From positions 31,832 to 95,831 of the forward strand of contig DASVNH010000117.1 of NCBI GenBank assembly GCA_036383955.1: a stretch of 64,000 nucleotides of DNA, read 5' to 3'. Position 1 is the stretch's first letter, and each line of letters begins with the position of its first letter. The notes beneath the pieces are model-generated. The model did not search any database and was not told where the DNA came from. It worked only from the letters and a program-made list of their open reading frames with translations. Positions 18,445 to 27,174 of the stretch are shown here, in pieces. This DNA comes from JACQFK01 sp036383955. Lineage in GTDB: Bacteria; Planctomycetota; MHYJ01; JACPRB01. A program made the translations under genes and the position numbers.

Positions 18445-19029
18445 ATGCGTGCGCAGATGAGCGTGGAAGACCCGGCGGATCTGGTCGAGAGGGCCCGGAA
18501 GGGCTCGGCCCCGGCGTTCTCCCAGATCGTCCGCCTCTACCAGTCGCGCGTCCGCGCTTTCATCGGGCGCTGGGTGCGCGACGCCAGCGTCGTCGAGGAC
18601 CTGGCCCAGGACACGTTCGTGCGGGCGTACCGGGCCCTGCCGAACTACCGGGGCGAGTCGAGCCTCGCCGTCTGGCTGCTCGGCATCGCCCGCAACCTCG
18701 CCCTCATGCACCTCCGCGACGAAAGCCGGCGCCGGGCGAAGGAGTCCGACGTCCTCCAGCTCGCCCTCTCGCGCTGGTTGACGCCGGCGCTCGAGACGGA
18801 TCCCGACCACGACCGCGCGCTCTCGGCCCTGGAGGCCTGCGTCGACAGCCTTCCGGACCACAGCGCCGAGCTCGTCCAGGCCCATTACTTCCAAGGGCGC
18901 GGGGTGGCCGAGATGGCCCGCGCCAGCGGCAAGAAAGAGAGCGCCCTGGGCATGACGCTGCTCCGCATCCGGGAGATCCTGCGCCGCTGCGTCCGCGCGC
19001 GGCTGGCGGGGTCGGAGGCGAACGCGTGA
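18445..19029 (+). CDS. ECF-family RNA polymerase sigma factor
   Basis: A 194-residue sigma-70 family protein with region 2 (ARKGSAPAFSQIVRLYQSRV ... DLAQDTFVRAYRAL) and region 4 (LPDHSAELVQAHYFQGRGVAEMARASGKKESALGMTLLRIREIL). Such factors redirect RNA polymerase to a small regulon after an envelope signal. A second in-frame ATG at 18457 is possible. The stop overlaps the GTG start of the FecR-type gene (GTGA, 19026-19029), so factor and membrane partner are made together. A second, similarly arranged pair lies at 39277-41219. Confidence 0.92.
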   Translation: MRAQMSVEDPADLVERARKGSAPAFSQIVRLYQSRVRAFIGRWVRDASVVEDLAQDTFVRAYRALPNYRGESSLAVWLLGIARNLALMHLRDESRRRAKESDVLQLALSRWLTPALETDPDHDRALSALEACVDSLPDHSAELVQAHYFQGRGVAEMARASGKKESALGMTLLRIREILRRCVRARLAGSEANA

Positions 19030-20789
19030 GCCCCGACGCCGTCCGCGAGCTCTGGGTCCGCTTCGTCACCGGCGAGGCGCTGCCCGCCGCCGAGCAGGCC
19101 GCCCTCGTCGCGGCCCTCGAGGCGGACGCCGCTCTGCGCGCCGAGCTCCTGGAGGACGTCCAGCTCGACGGCGCCCTGCGCGCGATGGGCGACGCCCGCC
19201 GCTCCGGCGACGCGTTCGCCGCCTCGGTCGCGGCCTGCCTCGATCCCGAGCGCGACGCCACCCGCTTCGTGCGCAAAGTCGCGGCGCGCCTCGCCGACCT
19301 GCCGCCCGAGCCGGCCGGCGCGGGGCGCGACTCCCGCTCGAACCTCCCGCGGGTCAGCCGCCGCTTCCATCGCGGCGGCTCCGAGAGCGCCGGCTGGAAG
19401 TCGGCCCTGGCGGCCGCCTGCGCGCTGTTCGCCCTGCTCCTCCTTTCGACGGCCTTCTCTTCGAAGCCGGCGCGTCCGAAGCCCGCGCCGGCCGTCGTCC
19501 AGGAGACTCCGGCTCCCGCTCCCGAGCCGAAAGCGCCCGAAACGGTCCGGGAGGAGCGTCGCGTCGTCGTCCCGCCCGTGAAGCGGCCGGTGGAGCCGGC
19601 GCCGGGCCCGGAGTTCCGCGATCCGAAGCCCCTGGAAGTGCCGCCGTCGAAGGGCGTCGACGCGACCGCCTCGAAGTCGGAGCCTCCGCCGGTGGCGGCT
19701 CCCGCCCCCGCGCCGACGCGCAGCGCCGAAGAAGCCGCGATCGCGCGGGGCCCGAAGGTCGAGAGCGTCTTCGACCAGGTCTACTTCGCCAAGGGACAGA
19801 CGCGCGTGCCCGTCGGCGCCGTGCTGGAGTACGGGCAGGACCTCTACACCCGCGGCCGCGGCCGCGCCACGCTTCGCTACGACGACGGCACCACGGTCGT
19901 GGTGGGGCCGGAAACCATGGTGCGGGACCTCAGCGGCGCCGCCGGCCGCCGCCTGGTCGTCAGCGTCGGCGACATCTCCTCCGACATCAAGCCGCAGATC
20001 GGCGGCCCGATGATCTTCCAGACGCCGCACGCCGAGGCGACGATCGTCGGGACCCGGATCCGCCTCGCGGCCGGCAAGGACGCCTCGACCCTGGACGTCG
20101 ACGAAGGCAAGGTGCGCTTCCTGCGGCTCGCGGACCGCGCCGCGACGGACGTCGGGGCCGGGCAGACCTCGACGGCCTCCGCTTCCTCCACCTCGCTCCG
20201 CGACCTGAAGCCGAGGATCGCGTTCCCGAACGAGTTCGTGATCCGCTTCGCGCCGCCCGACGCCCCGAAGGAGAAGGACGTCTACCTGGACGCGGGCCTG
20301 CCGTTCAGCGCCTCCCGGGGCTACGGCTGGGACGGCGCCCGCGACGGCCAGATCGTGCCGAACGCGAAGCAGCCCGACGGCCGGCCGGTGGTCATGGGCC
20401 GGCAGGCGGTCTGGAAGATGGACCCCCAGGATCCCCGGATGAAGCGCGACGATCATCGGACGTCGTCCGTCGTGGCCGGCTGGGGCGCGCATGCCGAGAC
20501 CTGGAAGATCGAGCTGCCGAACGGGCGCTACGGGGTCACCGTCTGCGTCGGGGATTACACCTTCGAGCAGGGTCCGCATCACGTGGCCGTCGAGGGCCGG
20601 CAGATCGTCAATCGCGTGATGACGAAGCTCCCCAAGGCCGCGCACGTCGTCTTCACGGAGGACGTCGAAGTGAGCGACGGCGAGCTCAACATGACGGTCG
20701 GCGGCTACACGGCGCTGCAGAAGTCGGTCGATACCAGCAGAGACACGCTGATCAACTACCTGGTCATCAAACGGGTGCCGGCGAAGTAG
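19026..20789 (+). CDS. Membrane-anchored FecR-domain protein with anti-sigma-like head and malectin-like end
   Basis: A 587-residue protein with an anti-sigma-like cytoplasmic helical head (about 1-90), one membrane segment (about 118-140, ALFALLLL), a Pro/Ala/Lys-rich spacer (about 145-235) and a FecR domain (about 241-380; TRGRGRATLRYDDGTTV). Its C-terminal malectin- or galactose-binding-like beta domain (about 417-587) contains YGVTVCVGDYTFEQGPHHV. The GTG start overlaps the sigma gene stop. The head aligns with the start of the protein at 39837, so it is probably the sigma-binding part, with the outer part sensing an envelope or carbohydrate signal. Function is inferred from architecture. 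Confidence 0.82.
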   Translation: MSPDAVRELWVRFVTGEALPAAEQAALVAALEADAALRAELLEDVQLDGALRAMGDARRSGDAFAASVAACLDPERDATRFVRKVAARLADLPPEPAGAGRDSRSNLPRVSRRFHRGGSESAGWKSALAAACALFALLLLSTAFSSKPARPKPAPAVVQETPAPAPEPKAPETVREERRVVVPPVKRPVEPAPGPEFRDPKPLEVPPSKGVDATASKSEPPPVAAPAPAPTRSAEEAAIARGPKVESVFDQVYFAKGQTRVPVGAVLEYGQDLYTRGRGRATLRYDDGTTVVVGPETMVRDLSGAAGRRLVVSVGDISSDIKPQIGGPMIFQTPHAEATIVGTRIRLAAGKDASTLDVDEGKVRFLRLADRAATDVGAGQTSTASASSTSLRDLKPRIAFPNEFVIRFAPPDAPKEKDVYLDAGLPFSASRGYGWDGARDGQIVPNAKQPDGRPVVMGRQAVWKMDPQDPRMKRDDHRTSSVVAGWGAHAETWKIELPNGRYGVTVCVGDYTFEQGPHHVAVEGRQIVNRVMTKLPKAAHVVFTEDVEVSDGELNMTVGGYTALQKSVDTSRDTLINYLVIKRVPAK

Positions 20790-20790
20790 T

Positions 20791-20806
20791 CCCGCGCCGG
20801 CGCGGG
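20791..20806. terminator. Perfect 16-base palindrome one base after the FecR gene stop
   Basis: CCCGCGCCGGCGCGGG begins one base after the TAG at 20787-20789 and is followed by GAAAA. It can fold as a short G+C stem but has no T run, so it is an unproven terminator or mRNA end-protecting hairpin. Confidence 0.4.
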
Positions 20807-20856
20807 GAAAAGCGAGCCTGAAAGCCCAGCGCTCGGAGTCTGTCTGGAGATAGAGC

Positions 20857-21933
20857 ATGAAGACGATCGTGATCCTGATGGGGCTGGCGGCGACGGCCGC
20901 CGCGCAGACCCGGGCCGTCAAGCAGGAAGGCCCCGCGCCCCGGCCCGACAAGGCCTCCCTCAAGGCCGCGAAGCCGGGGGCGCCCGTCGTGACGTTCCGC
21001 GGCGGGACGGAGGTCGGCTTCGACGACAACATCCTCGAGCTGAACGACAAGCAGATCTCGCAGCTCGAGGACGGCAACCGGCCCGAGAAGTTCCGGATCG
21101 ACGACCCGGGGGACGTCGTGTACTCGGTCTGGGCGGACGTCCGCGTGAAGGGCTTCCTCTTCCGCGAGCCGACGTCGGCGGGGCTGAAGGTCCAGCCCTA
21201 CCTGTACCAGGACAGCTCGATCGCGAACTACGAGGAGTACGAGCTCTTTATACGCCAGGACTTGGGGTCGCACGAGGTGGGGGTCGAGATCGGCCTCGAG
21301 CGCGACGTGTACCTGCGCGAGCTGGAGATCGTCGTCCCCGGCCCCAACCTCTGGGAATCCGCGTTCTACGACGAGGTCGAGATGGAGCTGTACTACAAGC
21401 ACCGGCTCCACCCGAACGTGACGCTGCGGGGGTCGATCGGCTACCTGATCCGGGACTTCGACTCCCCGTTCGGCTTTCGCGACCGCGAGGGCGTGGTGCT
21501 CGGGCTGGAGCCGGGGTTCGACCTCGGCAAGGGCTGGAAGGCCTTCGTCCGCTACGAGTACGCCGACCAGAAGGCCGACGCCTCGGACTTCGAGGCCGAC
21601 ACGTCCTACACGGAGCACGAGTTCGAGCTCGGCGCCGCCGTCGACCTGCTCGCGAAGCAGCTGGAGCTGTCGCTGCGCTACCGGATCGCGTTCCGCGACT
21701 ACACCACGTCCAACGATCCGGCCTTCGACCCGTCCCACGCGGACCGGGAAGACCTCCGCCAGCGCGTGATCTTCGCCGTGAAGGTGAAGCTCTCGAAGGC
21801 CTGGTCCGCGGAGGCGGCCTGGGAGTTCCGGGACGTCGATTCGGACCGCCCCTTCGACGACGACGCCACCACGAGCGAGCCCGGGGACTCCACCCGCAAT
21901 CTCGTCACGCTCGGAGTCACCTTCAGCCTGTGA
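20857..21933 (+). CDS. Predicted outer-membrane beta-barrel protein
   Basis: A 358-residue exported protein. It has a signal peptide (MKTIVILMGLAATAAAQ), a short acidic/proline-containing N-terminal region and then alternating amphipathic strands rich in Tyr, Phe and Asp (LFIRQDLGSHEVGVEIGLE, YYKHRLHPNVTLRGSIGYL). It ends in LVTLGVTFSL, close to the strand ending typical of outer-membrane barrels. I cannot name the family. It heads a tightly packed run with the VTC, kinase-repeat, DUF4956 and CotH genes; its TGA is overlapped by a possible GTG start of the VTC gene. A GGAG sequence upstream may serve as Shine-Dalgarno. Confidence 0.75.
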   Translation: MKTIVILMGLAATAAAQTRAVKQEGPAPRPDKASLKAAKPGAPVVTFRGGTEVGFDDNILELNDKQISQLEDGNRPEKFRIDDPGDVVYSVWADVRVKGFLFREPTSAGLKVQPYLYQDSSIANYEEYELFIRQDLGSHEVGVEIGLERDVYLRELEIVVPGPNLWESAFYDEVEMELYYKHRLHPNVTLRGSIGYLIRDFDSPFGFRDREGVVLGLEPGFDLGKGWKAFVRYEYADQKADASDFEADTSYTEHEFELGAAVDLLAKQLELSLRYRIAFRDYTTSNDPAFDPSHADREDLRQRVIFAVKVKLSKAWSAEAAWEFRDVDSDRPFDDDATTSEPGDSTRNLVTLGVTFSL

Positions 21934-21944
21934 GGACGACGGCG

Positions 21945-22700
21945 ATGAGCGACGACCTGGTGAAGCGGCGCGTGGAGCTCAAGCACGTCTTCCCCGCGCG
22001 GGACGGCGAGGCTCTACGCGCCCGGATGCGGGCCCTGCGGCCCGGCTTCGGCGGCTGGGTGACGACCGTGTACTTCGACTTCCCCGACCGTCGCTTCACG
22101 CGCGCGGCCCTCGACCGCCCCGAGGCGAACCTCAAGATCCGGCTCCGCGAGTACTTCAGCGACGACGACCTGCCCTGCTCGCCCTTCGTCTGGCTCGAGA
22201 TCAAGGAGCGCGACGGCGCCCGCTCGAACAAGCAGCGCTTCCAGCTGCACAAGCGCATGGTCCGCGGCTTCCTCGAGGGCGAGATGGACCTGGCCTCCGT
22301 GCTCACCTGCCAGGAAGGCGCCCCCGACCTCTCGCGGGTCGTCGACGCCGCCCGGCGCCTGCACGACCTGGCGCGCGGGAGCCTCGTCCCCGTCGGCGCG
22401 GTCCGCTACCTGCGCTGCTCGACCCAGGGCGGCGAGCCGGCCGCCCGGCTCACCCTCGACCGCGGCATCGCCTACCACGTCGGCCCCGTCGGTCTCTACG
22501 ACGCGCACGACGCGCTCGACGCCGACGCCCTGGGCGCCCCGACCTGGAGCGACGGCGCGGCCGTGGTGGAGATCAAGCACGCCGGCGCGGCGCCCCCGGC
22601 CTGGTGCCGCGCGTTCGTCGGCGACCGCCCGGCCTCGGACTACTCCAAGTTCCTCCATCTCGCCCGGCTGTCCCTCGCGGAGCCCAGCTATGTGGATTGA
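21945..22700 (+). CDS. VTC-domain protein, polyphosphate-polymerase-like
   Basis: A 251-residue protein with the VTC/CYTH-type tunnel fold. Visible elements are the basic-acidic start RRVELKHVFP, VTTVYFDFPDRRF, LKIRLREY, WLEIKERDG with a following KQRFQL, and late EIKH. Eukaryotic VTC4 makes polyphosphate from ATP, and bacterial VTC-domain proteins commonly sit beside DUF4956 and CotH genes, as here. GTG at 21930 overlaps the barrel gene stop, but ATG 21945 has GAGGA eight bases before it and is preferred. The end overlaps the kinase-repeat gene by 11 bases. Confidence 0.82.
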   Translation: MSDDLVKRRVELKHVFPARDGEALRARMRALRPGFGGWVTTVYFDFPDRRFTRAALDRPEANLKIRLREYFSDDDLPCSPFVWLEIKERDGARSNKQRFQLHKRMVRGFLEGEMDLASVLTCQEGAPDLSRVVDAARRLHDLARGSLVPVGAVRYLRCSTQGGEPAARLTLDRGIAYHVGPVGLYDAHDALDADALGAPTWSDGAAVVEIKHAGAAPPAWCRAFVGDRPASDYSKFLHLARLSLAEPSYVD

Positions 22701-24267
22701 TTTCGAAGGCGTCGACGGCAGCGGCAAGACCAGCGTGTCGAACCGCGTGGCGGAGCTCCTCCGCCGCCGCGGCGTCCCCGTCGTCCACGCGCGCGAGGGC
22801 GGCGCCTTCGCCTCGCCGATCGCGGGACGCGTGCGCGATCTGGCGCGGAGCACCGACTCCCTCGGCCTCGCGCCCGAGACCGAGCTGCTCCTGAACCTCG
22901 CCCGCGAGGCTCAGATCGTCGCCGAGACCGTCCGGCCCGCCCTGGCGAGAGGGGCCTGGGTGATCACCGACCGGACCACCTACTCGCACCTCGGCCTGGC
23001 CCGCTACGTCCGGGGACTCGCGGGCGACGAGATCGACGCGGCCGCCCGCGTCGCCACGGGCGGCCTCCGGCCCGACCGCGTCTTCCTCATCGACGTCGAT
23101 CCCGACGTCGCCCGCTGGCGCCGCCGCGTCCGCAAGATCCGCGAGCGCCGGCTGAACGACGCCGGCCGCAAGGGCCTCGCCGGCGACGCCCTCGTCGCCC
23201 GCACCCGCCGCGCGTTTCACGACCTGGCCGTCGAAGGCCGCTGGACCGTCGTCGACAACACCTGGCGCTCGCTCGAGGAGGCCGTCGAGGCCGTCATGGA
23301 CGCCCTGGACGGCCGCGCCCCGAAGCCCGGGCCGTCGAAGGCCTTCGACGTCGACCCCGCGGATCCGGTGGGCGGGCTCCTGGCGTTCGCCGCGACGCTC
23401 CAGGACCGCTCGCTCGCGGCCCTGCTCGCCGCCGGGCTGGACGATCCGCGCGCCGAAGAGCTCTGGCGGGCCGCGCCGGCGGACGTCGCCGCCTGCGCGG
23501 TCGCCGGCATGGACGCGCCGCGCGCCTGGGCGCTGCGGGAGGACCTGAAGGAGGACGCGCCGTTCTTCGTGGCGCGCGGGCTGGCCGGGCCGCGGGCCTG
23601 GAGCCTCCGGCGGGAGCTGGAGGACGTCGTCCCCGACCAGGTGCTCCACAGCCTGGCGGGGGAGGGGAGCGACGAGGCGCACGCCCTGCGCGCGCGCCGC
23701 TTCGACGACGCGCCGGCGGAGGCCGTCCGGAGCACCCGGGAGGTCGACGACCCCCGCGCCTGGGAGCTGCGCGGGCGAGCCGCGAAAGACGCCGCGCTGG
23801 CGGAAAGCGTGGCGGGTCTCGACGACCCCCGCGCCTGGCGGATCCGCGAGGAGCTCCAGGCGGCGCACCCGCTGGCCGTCGTGAAGAGCCTGCGCGGCCT
23901 CGACCGGCCCGAGGCCTGGGCCCCGCGGCGCGCGCTCGCGGCGAGCGCACCGAAGATTGTGCTGGCGTCGATCGACGGCCTGGGCGGCCCGGAGGCCTGG
24001 GCGCTGCGGGAGGCGCTGCGGATCCCGGCTCCGGAGGAGACGGCCGCGTCGATGGCGGGGCTGGACACGCCGGAGGCCTGGCGCTGGCGGGCCGAGCTGC
24101 GGGACGCGGCGCCGGTGGGGGTGATCAAGAGCCTGCGGGGGACGGAAGGCCCGAAGGCGGATGCCCTGATCGTGGAGATTTTGACGCGGAACCCGGGACG
24201 TCTCCGGGCGGCCCGCGAGGCGGCTCAATTCAGGATGAACCCGACATGCATGACTACTTCGATCTGA
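22690..24267 (+). CDS. Thymidylate-kinase-like P-loop kinase fused to about ten 27-residue repeats
   Basis: A 525-residue protein. Residues 1-205 form a dTMP-kinase-like domain with P-loop FEGVDGSGKTS (Lys13), the motif ITDRTTYSHLGLARY and a basic lid region (RRRVRKIRERRLNDAGRK). Residues about 225-500 are some ten degenerate repeats of the form GLDDPRAWALREELxxxAP followed by a hydrophobic/Ser turn, probably stacked helix pairs. Ordinary dTMP kinases are about 210 residues and lack this part. It overlaps the VTC gene by 11 bases and the DUF4956 gene by 22 bases, so it belongs to the same operon. Whether it phosphorylates dTMP or another substrate is unknown. Confidence 0.82.
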   Translation: MWIDFEGVDGSGKTSVSNRVAELLRRRGVPVVHAREGGAFASPIAGRVRDLARSTDSLGLAPETELLLNLAREAQIVAETVRPALARGAWVITDRTTYSHLGLARYVRGLAGDEIDAAARVATGGLRPDRVFLIDVDPDVARWRRRVRKIRERRLNDAGRKGLAGDALVARTRRAFHDLAVEGRWTVVDNTWRSLEEAVEAVMDALDGRAPKPGPSKAFDVDPADPVGGLLAFAATLQDRSLAALLAAGLDDPRAEELWRAAPADVAACAVAGMDAPRAWALREDLKEDAPFFVARGLAGPRAWSLRRELEDVVPDQVLHSLAGEGSDEAHALRARRFDDAPAEAVRSTREVDDPRAWELRGRAAKDAALAESVAGLDDPRAWRIREELQAAHPLAVVKSLRGLDRPEAWAPRRALAASAPKIVLASIDGLGGPEAWALREALRIPAPEETAASMAGLDTPEAWRWRAELRDAAPVGVIKSLRGTEGPKADALIVEILTRNPGRLRAAREAAQFRMNPTCMTTSI

Positions 24268-24692
24268 GCGTCCCGGTGCCGCTGCTGCTGGCGCGGCTGG
24301 CCTGCGCGATCACGCTGGGCGCGATCATCGCCTGGCGGCCGCTCGTGCGCCGGCCGCTCAAGGCGGACGTCCGCCACGCCCTGCTCATCATGACCGTCGC
24401 GGCGGCGATGGTCGTCGTGGTGATCGGGGACTCGATGGCCCGCGCCTTCGGGGTGGTGGGCCTCGGCAGCTTCATCCGCTTCCGCAGCTCGATCAAGGAT
24501 CCCCGGGACGTCGTGCTCTTCTTTCTCTCGATCGGGACCGGCATGGCCTGCGGCCTGGGCGCCGTGCCGGTGGCGGCGGTCGGCGTGAGCGTCGTCTGGG
24601 CGCTCCTGGTGATCCTGGACCGCTTCGACGTCCCCGAGCCGGCGCCCGAGGCGCCTCCGGCGCTGCGCCACGGCGTGGAAATTCAGGGTTAA
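24246..24692 (+). CDS. DUF4956 integral membrane protein
   Basis: A 148-residue membrane protein with about four hydrophobic segments. It contains the DUF4956 stretch ARAFGVVGLGSFIRFRSSIKDP followed by VVLFFLSIGTGMACGLG. It is compact for the family, which often has a longer N-terminus. DUF4956 proteins are of unknown function but recur next to VTC-domain and CotH genes, exactly the context here. It starts inside the kinase-repeat gene, and its TAA is part of a GGGTTAA heptamer repeat that fills the short gap to CotH. Confidence 0.88.
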   Translation: MHDYFDLSVPVPLLLARLACAITLGAIIAWRPLVRRPLKADVRHALLIMTVAAAMVVVVIGDSMARAFGVVGLGSFIRFRSSIKDPRDVVLFFLSIGTGMACGLGAVPVAAVGVSVVWALLVILDRFDVPEPAPEAPPALRHGVEIQG

Positions 24693-24702
24693 GGGTTAAG
24701 GG
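24686..24702. repeat. Heptamer repeat GGGTTAA containing a stop codon
   Basis: Two copies of GGGTTAA plus a terminal GGG. The first copy supplies the TAA stop of the DUF4956 gene (24690-24692), and the second fills the spacer before the CotH Shine-Dalgarno region. There is no inverted partner arm nearby. Confidence 0.6.
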
Positions 24703-24711
24703 AGATCGGCC

Positions 24712-27165
24712 ATGACCTCGCTGCTTCTACTTCTCGCCGCCGCGACGCAGGATCCGTCCGACGCGATCTACGACGAGACCCAGATCCGCACGTTCCGGCT
24801 GACGATGCCGGCGGCGGACTGGAACGCGATCGTGAACGCCGACGGCGAGACCTGGCGCCGGGCCGAGTTCCAGTGGGAGAACGAATTCGTCACCGGCGTC
24901 GGCGTCAAGGCCAGCGGCCACGGCACGCTGACGACGCGGCAGAAGCAGTCGATCCGCATCAGCTTCAACGAGTTCGAGTTCGACGCCCAGAAGAGGCGCT
25001 GGCGCGGCATCAACCGCATCAAGCTGGACTCGATGGAAGGCAACGTCGACCACTCGATGGCGCGCGACCGGGTCGCCTTCGGGATCATGCGCGCGGCCGG
25101 CAACGCGGCTCCGCGGCTCGCGCACTGCCACCTCTACGTGAACGGCGCGTACAAGGGGGTCTACATCGCGGTCGAGCCGGTCCGCAAGGACTTCGCGCGC
25201 TACCGCTGGGGCGGCGACGACGACGGCAACCTCTTCGAGCAGGACGGCCACGGCTCCGCCGCCTACGACTGGCGCGGCACGAGCCCGGGCTCGTACATCC
25301 CCGGCTGGTTCATCGAGGAGAACGCGCCCGCGCCGGTCAACTACGGAGACTTCGTCCAGCTCATCGACATCGTCAACAACAAGTCCGGCGACGACCGCCG
25401 GAACCAGCTCGCCGCGCTCATCGACTATCCCGTGTTCATGCGGCACCTGGCCGTGACCACGGTCTACGGCGACGGCGACGACATCGCCCACTGGGGCGGC
25501 GGATGGTGCAACAACCACTTCTGGTACCACCACGAAGGCGGCAAGATGCGGATCATCAAGTGGGATCCGGACGCCTCCCAGGGCCGGTTCTACCCCAACG
25601 CCGACCAGCCCCTGGGCTACCAGTGGGGCCAGAGCGACATGGTCGACTGGATCTCGGGCGACGCGACCGCCTGGAACGACTACAAGGCGGCCGTCGCCGC
25701 CGTGCTCAGCGGCCCCGCCGCGAGCGTCCAGTCCCGCATCGACGCGATCTACAACCAGATCAAGAGCCACGTCTACAACGATCCCCTCAAGTCGTTCAGC
25801 AACGCGCAGTTCGACGCCGGCAAGAACACGCTCAAGGACTGGTGGAGCCGGCGCGTCGCCTACCTCCAGACCCAGGTCAACCTGAACAACGCCGCCTTCG
25901 TGTCCCAATCGGTGCCCGCCGCCATGACGGCCGGCCAGACCTACCCCGTCACCGTCCGCATGCGCAACAACGGGACGTCGACCTGGTCTTCCGCGACCTA
26001 CTCGCTCGGCTCCCAGAACCCCGAGAACAACACGACCTGGGACGCCGACGGCCGGATCCCGCTCGCCGCCGACCTCGGGCCCAACCAGGAGTTCTCGTTC
26101 ACCTGGAACGTGACCGCGCCGGCGACGGCCGGCACCTACAACTTCCAGTGGCGCATGAGGCAGTCGGGCGTCGAGTGGTTCGGCGCGACCTCCCCCAACG
26201 TGGCGGTCGTCGTGTCGACGGCCACGACCCCGCCGCCTCCGCCTCCGCCTCCGCCGCCCCCGCCGACGATCCCCGAGTACGACGCCGACTTCGTCTCGCA
26301 GACCGTGCCCGCGACCATGGTCGCCGGCCAGACCTACTCCGTGACGGTGGTCCTGAAGAACACGGGTTCCGACACCTGGAGGCCCGGCGACGACGACCGC
26401 CTGGGCTCCCAGAATCCCGAGAGCAACACCACCTGGGGCGCCAACCGGATCAGCCTGCCCGCCGGCGCGGCGATCGCCACCGGCCAGAACGCGACGTTCA
26501 CGTGGGACGTCGTCGCCCCCGCGACGCCCGGCACCTACAACTTCCAGTGGCGCATGCGGCAGTCGCTGATCGACCTGTGGTTCGGCGATCCGACGCCCAA
26601 CGTGGCGGTGGTCGTCACGACCAACACGCCGCCGCCGCCCCCGCCGCCTCCGCCGGCCGGGACCAATCTCGCGGAGTTCGTTTCCCAGACCATCCCGACC
26701 TCGATGACGGCGGGGGCGGACGTCCAGGTGACCGTCGTCCTGCGGAACGCGGGGACCACGACGTGGACGCACGCGGGAGGCTACCGGCTGAGCTCACGCG
26801 GGCCGCGCGACAACGAAGTCTGGGGCCTGAACCGGGCGTATCTCCCGCCGACGGCCTCCATCGCGCCCGGCCAGAGCCATACGTTCACGTTCGACGTCAG
26901 CGCCCCGGCGGCGCCGGGCACCTATCCCATGTCCTGGAGCATGGTGCAGGAGGGCGTCGACTGGTTCGACGCGGTGACGCCCGTCGTCAACGTGACGGTG
27001 AGCGGCGCCGCGGCGCCGCCCGCGCCGACGGCCGCCGGTCCGAAGGACGGCAGCAACGGAAACCACGCGATCAACGACAAGTGCTCGGGCGCGGCGGCGG
27101 GCCTGCCGGCGCCCTGGGGCCTGCTCGGCCTGGCGTTGCTGGCGCGGAGGAGGTCGAGGCGCTAA
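24712..27165 (+). CDS. Secreted CotH-kinase-family protein with three NBR1-like Ig domains and C-terminal tail signal
   Basis: An 817-residue secreted protein with a very short signal peptide (MTSLLLLLAAATQ). The CotH kinase domain (about 20-385) includes KLDSMEGNVDHSMARDRVAF, YKGVYIAVEPV and MRIIKWDPDASQGRFY; CotH in Bacillus phosphorylates spore-coat proteins. Three near-identical NBR1-type Ig-like domains (about 394-500, 525-635, 654-765), each ending around a GTYxxxWRM-like strand and WF, are joined by poly-proline linkers. The C-terminus has KCSGAAAG, a hydrophobic stretch and RRRSRR, a sorting-tail pattern. The VTC and DUF4956 genes upstream suggest a shared envelope role. Confidence 0.87.
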   Translation: MTSLLLLLAAATQDPSDAIYDETQIRTFRLTMPAADWNAIVNADGETWRRAEFQWENEFVTGVGVKASGHGTLTTRQKQSIRISFNEFEFDAQKRRWRGINRIKLDSMEGNVDHSMARDRVAFGIMRAAGNAAPRLAHCHLYVNGAYKGVYIAVEPVRKDFARYRWGGDDDGNLFEQDGHGSAAYDWRGTSPGSYIPGWFIEENAPAPVNYGDFVQLIDIVNNKSGDDRRNQLAALIDYPVFMRHLAVTTVYGDGDDIAHWGGGWCNNHFWYHHEGGKMRIIKWDPDASQGRFYPNADQPLGYQWGQSDMVDWISGDATAWNDYKAAVAAVLSGPAASVQSRIDAIYNQIKSHVYNDPLKSFSNAQFDAGKNTLKDWWSRRVAYLQTQVNLNNAAFVSQSVPAAMTAGQTYPVTVRMRNNGTSTWSSATYSLGSQNPENNTTWDADGRIPLAADLGPNQEFSFTWNVTAPATAGTYNFQWRMRQSGVEWFGATSPNVAVVVSTATTPPPPPPPPPPPPTIPEYDADFVSQTVPATMVAGQTYSVTVVLKNTGSDTWRPGDDDRLGSQNPESNTTWGANRISLPAGAAIATGQNATFTWDVVAPATPGTYNFQWRMRQSLIDLWFGDPTPNVAVVVTTNTPPPPPPPPPAGTNLAEFVSQTIPTSMTAGADVQVTVVLRNAGTTTWTHAGGYRLSSRGPRDNEVWGLNRAYLPPTASIAPGQSHTFTFDVSAPAAPGTYPMSWSMVQEGVDWFDAVTPVVNVTVSGAAAPPAPTAAGPKDGSNGNHAINDKCSGAAAGLPAPWGLLGLALLARRRSRR

Positions 27166-27168
27166 GCT
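27163..27168 (+). promoter_or_regulatory. Candidate leaderless -10 box TAAGCT overlapping the CotH stop codon
   Basis: TANNNT hexamer six bases before the GTG at 27175. Its first three bases are the CotH TAA stop. It could give the small membrane protein its own transcript. Confidence 0.3.
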
Positions 27169-27174
27169 CGTGGC

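Noticed and set aside
24686..24702. Telomere-like GGGTTAA repeat
   Set aside because: Only two copies, overlapping a stop codon between operon genes; it fits the local heptamer pattern instead.
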